A stretch of 64,000 bases of DNA. Origin: UBA12191 sp964422295. GTDB taxonomy: Bacteria > Planctomycetota > UBA8108 > UBA1146. Where the stretch lies: NCBI GenBank assembly GCA_964422295.1, contig CAYRAM010000002.1, positions 62,001-126,000 of the forward strand, written 5' to 3'. Positions 56,001 through 63,953 of this stretch are shown here, piece by piece. The stretch's first letter is position 1. Each line of letters starts with the position of its first letter. The notes below the pieces were generated by a model. That model ran no database searches. It saw only the letters and a list, made by a program, of their open reading frames with translations, and was not told the origin of the DNA. The position numbers and the translations under genes were made by a program.

Positions 56001-56895
56001 AAGGAGCGAGCAGACCACCAGATCGGTCATTGGAGAGTCCCCAGCCACGGATTACCCCAAGGATTGGCTCACCGTTTTGTTCTGCATCCTCCAGCCGTCG
56101 CAAGCGCAATATGCCCGCACCTTCGCCTACGACCAACCCCTGCCCTCGGTCATCGAGGGGGCGACAGCGACCCTCTGGTGAGAGAGCACGAAGTTGAGAA
56201 AATCCCATCTGGGTGAAGAGTGCATCGGGTCGTGAAACACCACCGGCGAGTGCATGGTCGCAGCGGTGAGAGAGTAAATCCTCACAAGCCCTGGCCACGG
56301 CATAAAGTGCAGATGCACACGCGGCATCGAGAGTCCATGCTCCTGATCTCAAACCAAGCGCTGCCCGCAATGCTGTGGCGGGAAGAGATGCGTCATGCCG
56401 ATCGATGGGATGGCATGCGGGGAACCCCCGTGGTCGACGATCATCAAAATTGATGTCTCCCAAAACCGCTTCCTCCAAAGTATCCCCGATGATGGCATCC
56501 GCCATCGCCGAAGTGGATTCGGTAGGAAGAAGAAGTTGACCCAAAATGATGTGGGTTCTGTCGGGGTCGAGTCGCACCGGGCTGCTTTGACTGGCTTCCA
56601 CCCCGGCGTGAACTGCCAATTGAACAGAAGGGTCGAGGGATTTGACCAACTCTTGCGCCAGATTTCCTGATTTAAAGCCAGACTCGGGAGGTTCCACAAA
56701 TCCACCACGAACCGCCCTTACGCGATCCTCCATCGGTTCGGATCCGCCGTTCGCGATTTCTGCGGGCAGGATCCATCGACCCGGGGGAACTTCGCGAGTG
56801 TGGTCGGCACCCGTGCGAACCATCTCCCAGAATTCTCTCTGGGTTTTGACTCCCGGAAAGGTGAAACCGATTCCGACAACAGCAATTCCTCTCAA
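50047..56895 (-). CDS. pfaC: PfaC/Pfa3-like PUFA synthase subunit: KS-CLF-AT-DH-DH
   Basis: This is a 2282-residue megasynthase. KS (about 1-445) has the full triad: Cys193 in TLDAACASALY, His327 in ECHATGTPVGD and His367 in SSIGHTLTAAG. The second KS-like unit (about 466-850) is a chain-length factor: the Cys region reads PSHTVSNDDLGGF with no Cys. AT (about 990-1330) has Ser1083 in CGHSLGQ. A linker rich in Pro/Ser/Glu leads to two FabA-like dehydratase regions (about 1500-1880 and 1920-2282), with HFTDDHVMPGTLMYES and HFMGDPVWPGSLGLES as hot-dog motifs. The fused AT resembles myxobacterial Pfa3 or thraustochytrid subunit B; marine proteobacterial PfaC lacks it. The terminal acyltransferase (AGPAT) of myxobacterial Pfa3 is absent. 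The ATG overlaps the pfaA stop. It should catalyse chain extension and FabA-type dehydration/isomerisation that leaves cis double bonds. Confidence 0.93.
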   Translation of the reverse strand: MRGIAVVGIGFTFPGVKTQREFWEMVRTGADHTREVPPGRWILPAEIANGGSEPMEDRVRAVRGGFVEPPESGFKSGNLAQELVKSLDPSVQLAVHAGVEASQSSPVRLDPDRTHIILGQLLLPTESTSAMADAIIGDTLEEAVLGDINFDDRRPRGFPACHPIDRHDASLPATALRAALGLRSGAWTLDAACASALYAVARACEDLLSHRCDHALAGGVSRPDALFTQMGFSQLRALSPEGRCRPLDDRGQGLVVGEGAGILRLRRLEDAEQNGEPILGVIRGWGLSNDRSGGLLAPSGEGQVRAMRQAYKTAGWSPLDVDFIECHATGTPVGDATELESLRELWSDHTWQPGQCALGSIKSSIGHTLTAAGSAGLIKVLLAMKNREIPPLPDQRQTPGDFPLDDSPFRIPGSAEPWIQQTGRSRRSAVSAFGFGGINAHLLIEEYSESVKSPLVPSPASQKPDCPIAVVGYGAMAGPFQNCSEMRSTLLTLDEFPAKTPPLPGQYGVPETRWLEDEGLTLPKGIATGPLRGSPMTYRIPPMEMQELLPQQLALLKVCREALNHAGMEEAGLGGSVLIGLNLDPRSSLYHLRWMLPERGRSWLKELGIEARPEDVDRWIQQLQDEVSFPLNANRVMGALGSVAASRIARDLGAGGPSHTVSNDDLGGFRAIEQGIHSLQEKSCDTVVVAAANLGLDVISRVIDARDGLSSRSDAAAALILRRLDDAVETQQRVHAILEGTGCAAADSMFSGRRVLPAERSSQLAMWQNSRPHIVLSQRDHPVNLSKATRTPGIRIVSLPIELEQSGCTTPLISVIQGMQMFDSAVLPSNSADRPAIPWLQALTGKASVRVDFRGQLGDHGSLLMRMGDAKPKPIGEKTKLNHRALTANGNIPWGMILLEGESTHKALDAIEEWLSHAAADRDSAVDLSRNWFEIHPPSYSAPHAVGFLFKDLASLRQALEEAKRIPAENLRDLRGDGWEVLRSHPTALGFSGEVGFVYPGSGSLYPGAGRQLFTRFSGAMVSTCEDGGMLHRMISDPSFWSPVTPLPQDIRQEILAQVALGGFGTDLLRGFGIEAAISCGHSLGQTAMLFAQGIWQHRREMQKQMEQGDLFDVWLGGEFRAARTAWEWDSMRTDPWGAMVIDRSRDEVERALHSTERCYLLLVNASDEVVLGGDPAELQKLIHRENWSAVPLTGVTSVHCNLVEHVRDQYRSLHQWPVSPPDNGSKILCTATGEILQFDSDKIAESILKQAIHGFDFPKIIEAMWNHGTRIFIEPGPGASCSRLIRKSLGDRNFRTLPLFWRGESEELSLSRLLLACAVERIPVDFGPCLGHRAPLKDRNDLVEIPDGRGPRHIPALPVSMKRKTTVEDAESVYGNLTETVPVKSEVDSQVPALSSSEVPATAAPLFNEVGSHGGDTTRREVLKKRLQMAVSRRIEESSPLETRDKLNSPTNPIYGRSSVVEQNPPQESSHSGVTPNEPSGSVATDAPPLFDRSQCIEFARGKVGPVLGEKHGQADQFPTRVRLPNEPLMLVDRILSLEGDPLSLGPGRIITAHDIKDGAWYLDSGRIPTSIAVESGQADLFLSGFLGADLHTRGESVYRLLDAQVTFHSELPPAGKTILYDIHINEFFRQDKTLLFRFHFDATVDGQPFLMMRDGCAGFFSPQELASGRGIVQSPHRPRPQEKCPADWCPPISTDVQELDAIKMAYLRKGALGKVFGPAFDALELSSPWTLPGGRMTLIDSVKRLEAEGGNYGLGCVVGELKIHPDDWFLTCHFTDDHVMPGTLMYESCIHTLRVLLMSWGWIGETDQIAAMPVPGVAGRLRCRGQVTPETDFVSYEVHVHEIGLHPEPYVIASALMLADGKPIVEMEGLSLRLVGLSEAQLVQRWRPKEKRSQAAPPLEIPLNAPGGGGDDPAIASEKPTIYSHQQILSFSTGLPSDAFGDRYMPFDGDRYLARLPGPPYCFLDRIVEVKGEPWVVEAGAACTAEYMIPPDAWYFDAGGSGEMPFAVLLEIALQPCGWLAGYVGSALTSKDPLHFRNLGGEATLNRPVTPKSGLLTTRVKMTAADHGAGMWIQHFDLEVDDSLGALYRGNTYFGFFPPQSLAEQVGLPGAVPKTIAPREALRGKFYSLAQRQPGPSDEFRMIDEVDLYIPDGGTSGLGFIRGSIEVNPEAWFFKSHFMGDPVWPGSLGLESMLQLLQEVARDRWGSGGSMTHRSITPGIPHRWTYRGQVIPDRKRVVVEAQINEIDDDKGFLRADGMLIVDDLPIYSMEDFTIQRRIQS

Positions 56896-59800
56896 GGTTG
56901 GGCCTCCTCCGAGAGTTCCTGCTGCTGGAAGGCGGCTTCCAGAGCGGAGTCAATGACGACCTCTGCGCCGGAGATGGTCATCAGCGGTTCACCGTCTTCA
57001 TTCAAGACCTCCGCTTCGGCACTCGCCATCGAAGGACTGAATCTTTCCAGTTCAACTCGGGTTTCAAGCGCACCCATTCGTGCGTGTCCATGAATCCGCA
57101 ATTTGGAGATGGCACAGGGTAGGCAAGGAGCGCCGACGGTATTTTGGCTCCAAATAATCAAAGCCTGGAAAATTGCATCAAGCCGCAGCGGATCCACCAG
57201 CCAGAATGGCAGCAGTGGGGATCGAAACCCCATCCCCGGGGAAGGGGTACCGGTAGCTGTAAAGGTAATCCCCTCATCACTCAGACCGATGACACTTTGT
57301 AGACAGCGAAAACTCTCGCCATGAAACAGCACCTGAGAATAATCTTCGGTTGTTACATTTGAACGGACTCGAAGACTGGAGTTCGCTTGCTCATGTTCTC
57401 CGAGGAGGATTTCAGTCTTCGCATGGATTCGAGCTTCGGGGCCTCGACTACGGATTTCGACGGGTACGATGAGTTGGTTTTCGTGATGTGTCGGAGTTGC
57501 ACAAAAGAATGCAAGTTGGGCAATATCTCTACCCCCCATGACAACACCCTTCAGTACCCTGAAATTGTCCACGCCGATGAATTCGAGCCCCGGATTCCGG
57601 TGAGTAGCTACTTGGGCGCACCATTCGACCAATAACGCAGCAGGAATCACCGCACGCCCTTGAAGGACATGGTCCCTCAGAGTCGGGTCGCTTTCACAGG
57701 AGATATCGAGTTGAAGTTGTTCTTCCCACACCGGGTCAGCGGAAACTGACGAGTTCGTCTTTTCTGGAGTGGAGAAAGTTCGGGTATCCCTGCGAGACAC
57801 CTTTGGTTCGGGGAACTCGCTGATACTTTGCAGGAAGTTTGGTTGGTCGCCGTGGGAACGTAGAGCGATATGGTGAAAGGACCCAGAGGTTCGGGTTTGA
57901 GAAACGAAGTGGGCAGCCCCTTGGGGAAGATCGATCAATCCAACACCTTCAGAGTGAAAGAGATCCTTCAAGCCAGATTCAACCATCCCTCCATCCCAGG
58001 GGCCCCAGCCGATACTGGAAACATGGCACTGAGGTCTCAAATGTGCTTCCCGCCGAGCCAGTTGATTCAGGGTTTCATTGGCAGCGGCATAATCCGCTTG
58101 TCCTTTGCGACCAAGGGTTGCAGTGGTCGAAGAGAAAAATTGAATGAGGCTGAGATCATCCCCGGAACAGAGATCGAGAAGGTGGAGAGCAGGATCCACT
58201 TTCGTTTGCCACACCTTGAGAAAGTCTTCCTCTGACTTGTCTACGATCCAGCTGTCAGCCAAGACACCAGCCCCGTGAATGATTCCTCTGACTTCTCCAT
58301 GTCGTTGCCGTGCCTCTGCAAGGATCGATGCGAGTGCCTGACGCTGCCGAACATCCACTGAATGATAGGTCACGTCACAACCACGAGACCTGAATAAATC
58401 GATGCGACTCTGGATCTGTCGTGATTGTCGGATCAAAGTTGCTTCTCTGCGAATCTCCGCAGGTGATCTGGTTCCTGATGCCAGTTCGAAAAGACGAGAT
58501 TCGAGGGCGTCATCCTGTAATCCCAGTGCCCAGTCAGGTTCATTGCCTGGTGCAGGGGTGCGGCCCAGCAAGTACAACGCCGGTGCAGCGTCCCTTGTCA
58601 GCGATTCGAGGCACTCATAGGTGACTCCTCTTGCTCCCCCGGAAACGATGACCAGGTCACCTGTTCCTATGGGAGAGGGGCCGGGAGGTGCAGGAGAAAA
58701 GTGATCGAGATTCCACTCCATTCTTCCTGCCGAGGTAAGGCCTACCCAGGTTTCTTCCCCATGAAAGATTTCGGTGACCACTTCCTCAACTGCACGGTTG
58801 GTACCACGGTCATCTGCTTCAAGATCAATTCCACGGACGACAACTTCGTCCCATTCCCTTGCAGCGCAACGTGTCATGCCCAGCAGTGCTCCGCCGAGAG
58901 GATTCACAACCGGAAGATCTCCCCGGGTTTGATCAGAAGGGCAGCCGAATTCACCCCCCAATCGGGTAATCACGTGCAGCGAGGTAGGAACCTCAGAATG
59001 GTTCCCCAATCTTCGCCCCGCTTCCTGAATCCAGCGGAAGAGTTCCAGGGGTTCAGATTCGTCTGGTTCCAGTGAAGCGACCAGAATGATCCCGCCGATT
59101 TGGGCTCCCGAAGAGCGGAATAAATCATGATCCTGCAATGGGCAATGTCTTGCTTTTACATTGCGTTTTTCCAACTGGGTCGCAATCCCCTCCCGGATGT
59201 TGGAGTCATTGCCGATCACCCACCATTCTGCATCCCAGCAGAGAGAGCGTTCGGTGGCGGTATTCAGGGGGGAGAGATTGCGCATCATCGATCGTGCCAA
59301 TATCAATGGTGAAGAGGATCTTGGGAGATCTGACGCATCGACGTGACCGCTCCCAGATTCGGCGGGCGGCACTGTATCTTTGGCGAAACTCCCCTCCAAT
59401 GCACTTTGAGGATGAGAATCTTTGTACCAACCAGCGATTTGCTGAATCGTTCTGAGGGTGGCCAGTTTTTCAGCAGGAATCGCAGGTAAATCAGGGCGAT
59501 GTTGACGCAGGGCCGAGAGAATCTCCACTCGCTTGATGCTGTCAATTCCAAGGTCCGATTCCAGATCCAGATCGACACCAATGGCATCCTCGGGATACCC
59601 CGTTTTCTCAGAGATCACATTGAGAAGCAGAGGTATGAGGGAGTCCTGTGTTGTGTTTTCTTCATCTGGTTTTTGCGGGGGTGTCGAATCAATGATGGCA
59701 GGGATCGCAGGGGTGGCATCGACTACCTCCGGTGTAGACGTCTGCTGAGAAGACGTCTGCGGTGACGAGAGTGCTTCGACCAATTGAAGGATGGTGCGAA

Positions 59801-62800
59801 GTGTACCCAACTGTTCAGGTGGGAGGGTCGGCAGATCGCTTCGCTCTTGTTTGAGAGCTGACAGGATTTCGACCCGCTTAATACTGTCGATCCCCAAATC
59901 CCCCTCAAGATCGAGATCGGTTGCGATCGCATCGGTCGGATATCCCGTTTTCTCTGAGATGACCCGGATGAGGAGGTCCTCCAACCCTGAAGAGGAAGCG
60001 GATTGGAACCGGGATTGAGAAGTTGCCGTACTCCGGTGATCAATTTGTTCCCCCGTTGGGGAGCTGTTCGAATCTTCATTTGTACTCTGGGTTAGATCGC
60101 CACCGTAGTGATCAACGATGGAGGCGATCGTTCTCAGTGAACCCAAGGTCTCTGCAGGCAGCGCTTCAAGGTCTGGTCTCTGTTGACGCAGAGCGGAGAG
60201 GATCTCCACCCTTTTGATGCTGTCGATGCCGAGATCAGATTCGAGATCGAGGTTGACGTCGATGGCACTGTCGGGGTATCCGGTTTTCTCTGCGACAACC
60301 TGGACGATGAGATTTGCCAAGGTGTTATCAGGTTCCTTTGAGAAGCTTCGATCCGGTTCGATCGCTGGCGGGATGGCAGAAGTTGCTTCTTGTAATGGTT
60401 CACCACTGGGAATCTCGTTATCGGGTTGAAAGTGATCGACAAGAGCGTCGATGGTTCGCAATGATCCCAAGATCTCCGGAGAGAGAGTCGGCAAGTCTGG
60501 ATTTTGCTGACGCACGGCGGACAAGATTTCAACCCGTTTGATACTGTCGATACCGAGATCCGCTTCAAGGTCCATCGTTGGATCGATGGCGGTAAAGGGA
60601 TATCCGGTTTTTTCTGCGACCACTTCAGTCATGAACTTCACAAGGTCAGTTCGTTCATTCGCCGAGAAAGGTGCTTCCCCTCCCAGATCAGTTTTTGGGA
60701 CAGACTGATCCAATCGCTCAGGAGCTGAGTTCTCTGGGGGGGAAATTGTCGCAGCAGGCACCGCCTCAGATGTCTCATGCCCAGAGATTGAAGGAACTGG
60801 TGAAACTTCATTTGTCAGAGATTGCGCCAATGTTTCTTCAGCACTCCTTTGACTTCGATCGAGTAACTCCCTGATTTCCTGGGCTTTCTCGATGACATTC
60901 ATGAGTGCTTCCTGTTGATCGAGCAGATCTGTGGAGTGTTGTTCTGAATGGGAGGGAGATGAGGCGAGAGGATTTTCTATGGTGTTTCCTTGCTGGCCTC
61001 TGGTGGAGACAGTTTTCAGAGGAGCCTGGATCGATTTGGTCGGTGCGGTATCGAGGTTTGCAGGGGGACCCGGAACAGGGCGAGCATCCTTTGCCGGAAG
61101 CCCCTCACCGGGACGCAAGTTCGCTCCCCTGAGCCACACTGCAGGGCCCTTGCCTTCCATCGATGGTCGTTGCTGTCGGGGTTTCCATGCGGACAACTGG
61201 ATCGGATACCCACGACTGGCGATGACCGCAACAGCTCTCGCCAGAGTTCGCCCATCCTCTTCCATTCCATCGGTGGGCTGGACAACAATTTCTCTGGAGT
61301 AAGAAGCGGAGATGGAACGGATCAATCCGCTGAGAATCCTTCCTGGGCCGACTTCGATAAATGTGGTTGCTCCCTGATCCAGCATCGACTCGATCATCTC
61401 TTTGAAGAGGACTGGTTTGGCGATTTGGTGCGCCAAAAGTGTTCGACATGTTTGTTCATCCTCGGGATATGGTTTCCCCGTGGAGTTTGCGAACACAGGT
61501 CCGGAGGGCTGGTCAAAGCCCACCTTTTGCAACACTTCTTCAAAGGGTTGCGCCGCCGATGCCACTTTGCTGGAGTGAAATGCCGCTGCCACCGGCAGTG
61601 GAGTGCAGCGGATGCCCCGATTCTGGAGTAGACCTTTGGCAGCCTCGATGGAATCGAAAGCTCCGGAGAGGACCGCTTGTTCCGGTGCATTCCTGTTGGC
61701 AACGATCAGGTCGGGCCAATTTTCACGAACCAACCTCTCCAGTTCATCCAGGGGGAGTTGCACTGCGAGCATCGTTCCTGCATCGAGGCCTCCCGCTTCT
61801 GCCATCAATCGCCCTCGGAAGTTGGATAACTGATGAAAATCCGATTCACGAATGCATCCCGATGCGGCAAGTGCAGACAGCTCACCAAAAGAGTGTCCGG
61901 CAAAGAGCTCGCCTTGAATCCCCAATCCCGTGAGAATTCGGTGTACTCCGAGGCTGACGGCTCCGATGGCGGGCTGGGCAATCTCTGTCCTTCGCAATTC
62001 CTCTTCTTGCGAACCTCTCTGGCTACTCCATGAGCGAACTGGCCAGATCCTGTCAGCCAATCCAGTCTCATTGGCAGGATTCCAAAAGCTGGCCTCTGCG
62101 ACATCCAATGTCGCCATCAGCGCTGGAAAACGACAGGCGAGATTTCTGCACATGTCCAACTGTTGAGAACCCTGTCCCGGGAAAACCATTGCCAGGGAGC
62201 CACGAACCGGACCGTGGTCGCGGTCGATCCCGGCGGGGAGCTGCCAGTGGGGGAGATTTTCGCGATCCAGTTGTTGGAGAGATTGATCGATGAGATCGAT
62301 CAATTGGCCATCTTCTGAAAGCGTGATCAACAAGCGATGTGCATCGGTAGATCGGAATGACTGGCGAGTTTCACGAGCCAAAGCGGAGATGGACGCATCG
62401 GTTTTTCCATCTAAAATTCGTAGTCGAAATTCTCGGATTGAAGAGGCCAGCAGTTCTTTGTCATCAGCGGAAAATGCGAAAATTTCGCTGATTCCCTGCC
62501 AATCGGCTTCGCTTCTCTTTGCACCAGCTTCTTCGAGGACAGCGTGAAAATTGCTTCCACCAAATCCGAATGATGAAACCGCTGCACGGCGCGGATGATG
62601 AGGGGGTCGAACCCAAGGGCGTGCGAATTCCTCGATGTGAAATGGGCTGCGGGTATCCGCAAGAGAATCGAGAGGACGGCGAATCTTCAGACTGGGAGGT
62701 TGTACCTTGTGGTGCAGTGCGAGCACAGCCTTGATAATTCCCGCTGCGCCTGCTGCAGCCTTGGTATGACCAACCTGGGATTTCACTGATCCCAATGCAA

Positions 62801-63953
62801 CGCTTCCAGGCCTCGCTCCGGCTTGTCGATAGACTTCGTCGAGAGCTTTCAGTTCAGTCGCATCCCCAACTGAGGTGCCTGTCCCGTGAGCTTCAACCAT
62901 GCCGATGGTATCGGGAGCAACATTTGCAAGTTGGTATGCATCTCTGAGTGCTCTTTGCTGTCCTGGTGCAGTTGGGGCGTAAATCGCCGCTCCTTTGCCG
63001 TCTGAGGAGGTCCCCACCGACAATAGGTGGGCGTAGATTCTGTCACCATCCCTGAGCGCATCTCCCAGTCGCTTGAGGACGACTACCCCGAGTCCTTCTC
63101 CCAGGACTGTGCCATCCCCATCTGCATCGAAGGGACGGGCATCGCCGGTTGCAGACAAAGCCGGGGTTTTGGAAAAACACATGTACATGAATATGTCGTT
63201 GAAGGTATCGATTCCGCCGGTAACAACCATGTCCGATCGCCCGCTCCTCAACTCAAGTGCAGCGAGATGAACCGCAGCCAAAGAGGAGGCGCAGGCGGCA
63301 TCGGTTACGCAGTTGGTTCCATGGAGATCAAGTCGATTGGCGATTCTTCCAGCGACCACATTGCCCAACAAACCGGGGAAAGAGTTTTCCTGCCAATCGA
63401 CATAACCGGCGGAGATTTTTGCAACGACGTCTGCAGCAATCTGGTCATCCACACCTGATTCTTTAAGAGCTTTCCACCACAAAGGGTGACTGAGACGAGC
63501 GCCGAGGGGAATCACCAACTCGAGCGCACCGGTCACTCCGAGGATGACGGAGGCTTTGCTTCGATCAAAAGTCTTCCTGGCGTCGTAGCCGGCGTCTTCC
63601 AGTGCTTGACGGGCAGCGACTAGGCCCAGCAACTGAGAGGTGTCTGTCGCCTCCAAGTCGCGGGGAGTAATTCCGTAATCAAGGGGATGGAATGGAATTG
63701 GCGAAAGGAAAGCTCCACGATTTCCATAAGTCCTGTCAGGAGAACTTTTATCCGGATCGTAATAATCACTCTCTTGCCAATATCCTTCGGGAATCTGGTT
63801 TACTTGGTCAGCGCCACCACGCAGGCCCGCCCAGAAGCCGTGACGATCCTGGCTTCCGGGGAAGAGGCAGCCGAGACCCACGATGGCGATGGATTCTTCT
63901 GACTGATCCGTTTCTTTTTGGCTGGAGGGGTCTGAATCTCTCGAGCGCATCAT
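56892..63953 (-). CDS. pfaA: PfaA-like PUFA synthase subunit: KS-AT-ACP(x4)-KR-DH
   Basis: This is a 2353-residue iterative type I synthase. KS (about 20-475) has Cys221 in DAACASSLAAVHLA, His356 in EAHGTGTSVGD and His396 in QVGHTKAAAG. AT (about 585-880) has Ser688 in AGHSFGELSA. Four ACPs follow with phosphopantetheine Ser at 1137, 1245, 1357 and 1472, each in LGIDSIKRVEILSA. KR (about 1765-2010) shows SGGARGVTY and the catalytic YAAANETL. The C-terminal PKS-type DH (about 2080-2350) has DHVLQGRAVIP (HxxxGxxxxP) and LDAIFQAL (DxxxQ). Start: the first of two consecutive ATGs, with AAGGA upstream. It is the first visible gene of the operon. Tandem ACPs are the hallmark of PUFA synthases. No enoyl reductase domain is present. 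An omega-3 PUFA product cannot be read from sequence. Confidence 0.95.
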   Translation of the reverse strand: MMRSRDSDPSSQKETDQSEESIAIVGLGCLFPGSQDRHGFWAGLRGGADQVNQIPEGYWQESDYYDPDKSSPDRTYGNRGAFLSPIPFHPLDYGITPRDLEATDTSQLLGLVAARQALEDAGYDARKTFDRSKASVILGVTGALELVIPLGARLSHPLWWKALKESGVDDQIAADVVAKISAGYVDWQENSFPGLLGNVVAGRIANRLDLHGTNCVTDAACASSLAAVHLAALELRSGRSDMVVTGGIDTFNDIFMYMCFSKTPALSATGDARPFDADGDGTVLGEGLGVVVLKRLGDALRDGDRIYAHLLSVGTSSDGKGAAIYAPTAPGQQRALRDAYQLANVAPDTIGMVEAHGTGTSVGDATELKALDEVYRQAGARPGSVALGSVKSQVGHTKAAAGAAGIIKAVLALHHKVQPPSLKIRRPLDSLADTRSPFHIEEFARPWVRPPHHPRRAAVSSFGFGGSNFHAVLEEAGAKRSEADWQGISEIFAFSADDKELLASSIREFRLRILDGKTDASISALARETRQSFRSTDAHRLLITLSEDGQLIDLIDQSLQQLDRENLPHWQLPAGIDRDHGPVRGSLAMVFPGQGSQQLDMCRNLACRFPALMATLDVAEASFWNPANETGLADRIWPVRSWSSQRGSQEEELRRTEIAQPAIGAVSLGVHRILTGLGIQGELFAGHSFGELSALAASGCIRESDFHQLSNFRGRLMAEAGGLDAGTMLAVQLPLDELERLVRENWPDLIVANRNAPEQAVLSGAFDSIEAAKGLLQNRGIRCTPLPVAAAFHSSKVASAAQPFEEVLQKVGFDQPSGPVFANSTGKPYPEDEQTCRTLLAHQIAKPVLFKEMIESMLDQGATTFIEVGPGRILSGLIRSISASYSREIVVQPTDGMEEDGRTLARAVAVIASRGYPIQLSAWKPRQQRPSMEGKGPAVWLRGANLRPGEGLPAKDARPVPGPPANLDTAPTKSIQAPLKTVSTRGQQGNTIENPLASSPSHSEQHSTDLLDQQEALMNVIEKAQEIRELLDRSQRSAEETLAQSLTNEVSPVPSISGHETSEAVPAATISPPENSAPERLDQSVPKTDLGGEAPFSANERTDLVKFMTEVVAEKTGYPFTAIDPTMDLEADLGIDSIKRVEILSAVRQQNPDLPTLSPEILGSLRTIDALVDHFQPDNEIPSGEPLQEATSAIPPAIEPDRSFSKEPDNTLANLIVQVVAEKTGYPDSAIDVNLDLESDLGIDSIKRVEILSALRQQRPDLEALPAETLGSLRTIASIVDHYGGDLTQSTNEDSNSSPTGEQIDHRSTATSQSRFQSASSSGLEDLLIRVISEKTGYPTDAIATDLDLEGDLGIDSIKRVEILSALKQERSDLPTLPPEQLGTLRTILQLVEALSSPQTSSQQTSTPEVVDATPAIPAIIDSTPPQKPDEENTTQDSLIPLLLNVISEKTGYPEDAIGVDLDLESDLGIDSIKRVEILSALRQHRPDLPAIPAEKLATLRTIQQIAGWYKDSHPQSALEGSFAKDTVPPAESGSGHVDASDLPRSSSPLILARSMMRNLSPLNTATERSLCWDAEWWVIGNDSNIREGIATQLEKRNVKARHCPLQDHDLFRSSGAQIGGIILVASLEPDESEPLELFRWIQEAGRRLGNHSEVPTSLHVITRLGGEFGCPSDQTRGDLPVVNPLGGALLGMTRCAAREWDEVVVRGIDLEADDRGTNRAVEEVVTEIFHGEETWVGLTSAGRMEWNLDHFSPAPPGPSPIGTGDLVIVSGGARGVTYECLESLTRDAAPALYLLGRTPAPGNEPDWALGLQDDALESRLFELASGTRSPAEIRREATLIRQSRQIQSRIDLFRSRGCDVTYHSVDVRQRQALASILAEARQRHGEVRGIIHGAGVLADSWIVDKSEEDFLKVWQTKVDPALHLLDLCSGDDLSLIQFFSSTTATLGRKGQADYAAANETLNQLARREAHLRPQCHVSSIGWGPWDGGMVESGLKDLFHSEGVGLIDLPQGAAHFVSQTRTSGSFHHIALRSHGDQPNFLQSISEFPEPKVSRRDTRTFSTPEKTNSSVSADPVWEEQLQLDISCESDPTLRDHVLQGRAVIPAALLVEWCAQVATHRNPGLEFIGVDNFRVLKGVVMGGRDIAQLAFFCATPTHHENQLIVPVEIRSRGPEARIHAKTEILLGEHEQANSSLRVRSNVTTEDYSQVLFHGESFRCLQSVIGLSDEGITFTATGTPSPGMGFRSPLLPFWLVDPLRLDAIFQALIIWSQNTVGAPCLPCAISKLRIHGHARMGALETRVELERFSPSMASAEAEVLNEDGEPLMTISGAEVVIDSALEAAFQQQELSEEAQP
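59420..60640 (-). repeat. Tandem array of four acyl carrier protein domains
   Basis: Four units of about 108-115 residues in the PfaA-like protein each contain an EKTGYP segment, a DLE-DLGIDSIKRVEILSA core and an L-TLRTI segment. They are separated by variable Ser/Pro/Thr-rich linkers. The cores are nearly identical in protein but differ in codons, which suggests old duplication kept by selection. More ACPs generally raise product yield in characterised PUFA synthases. Confidence 0.93.
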
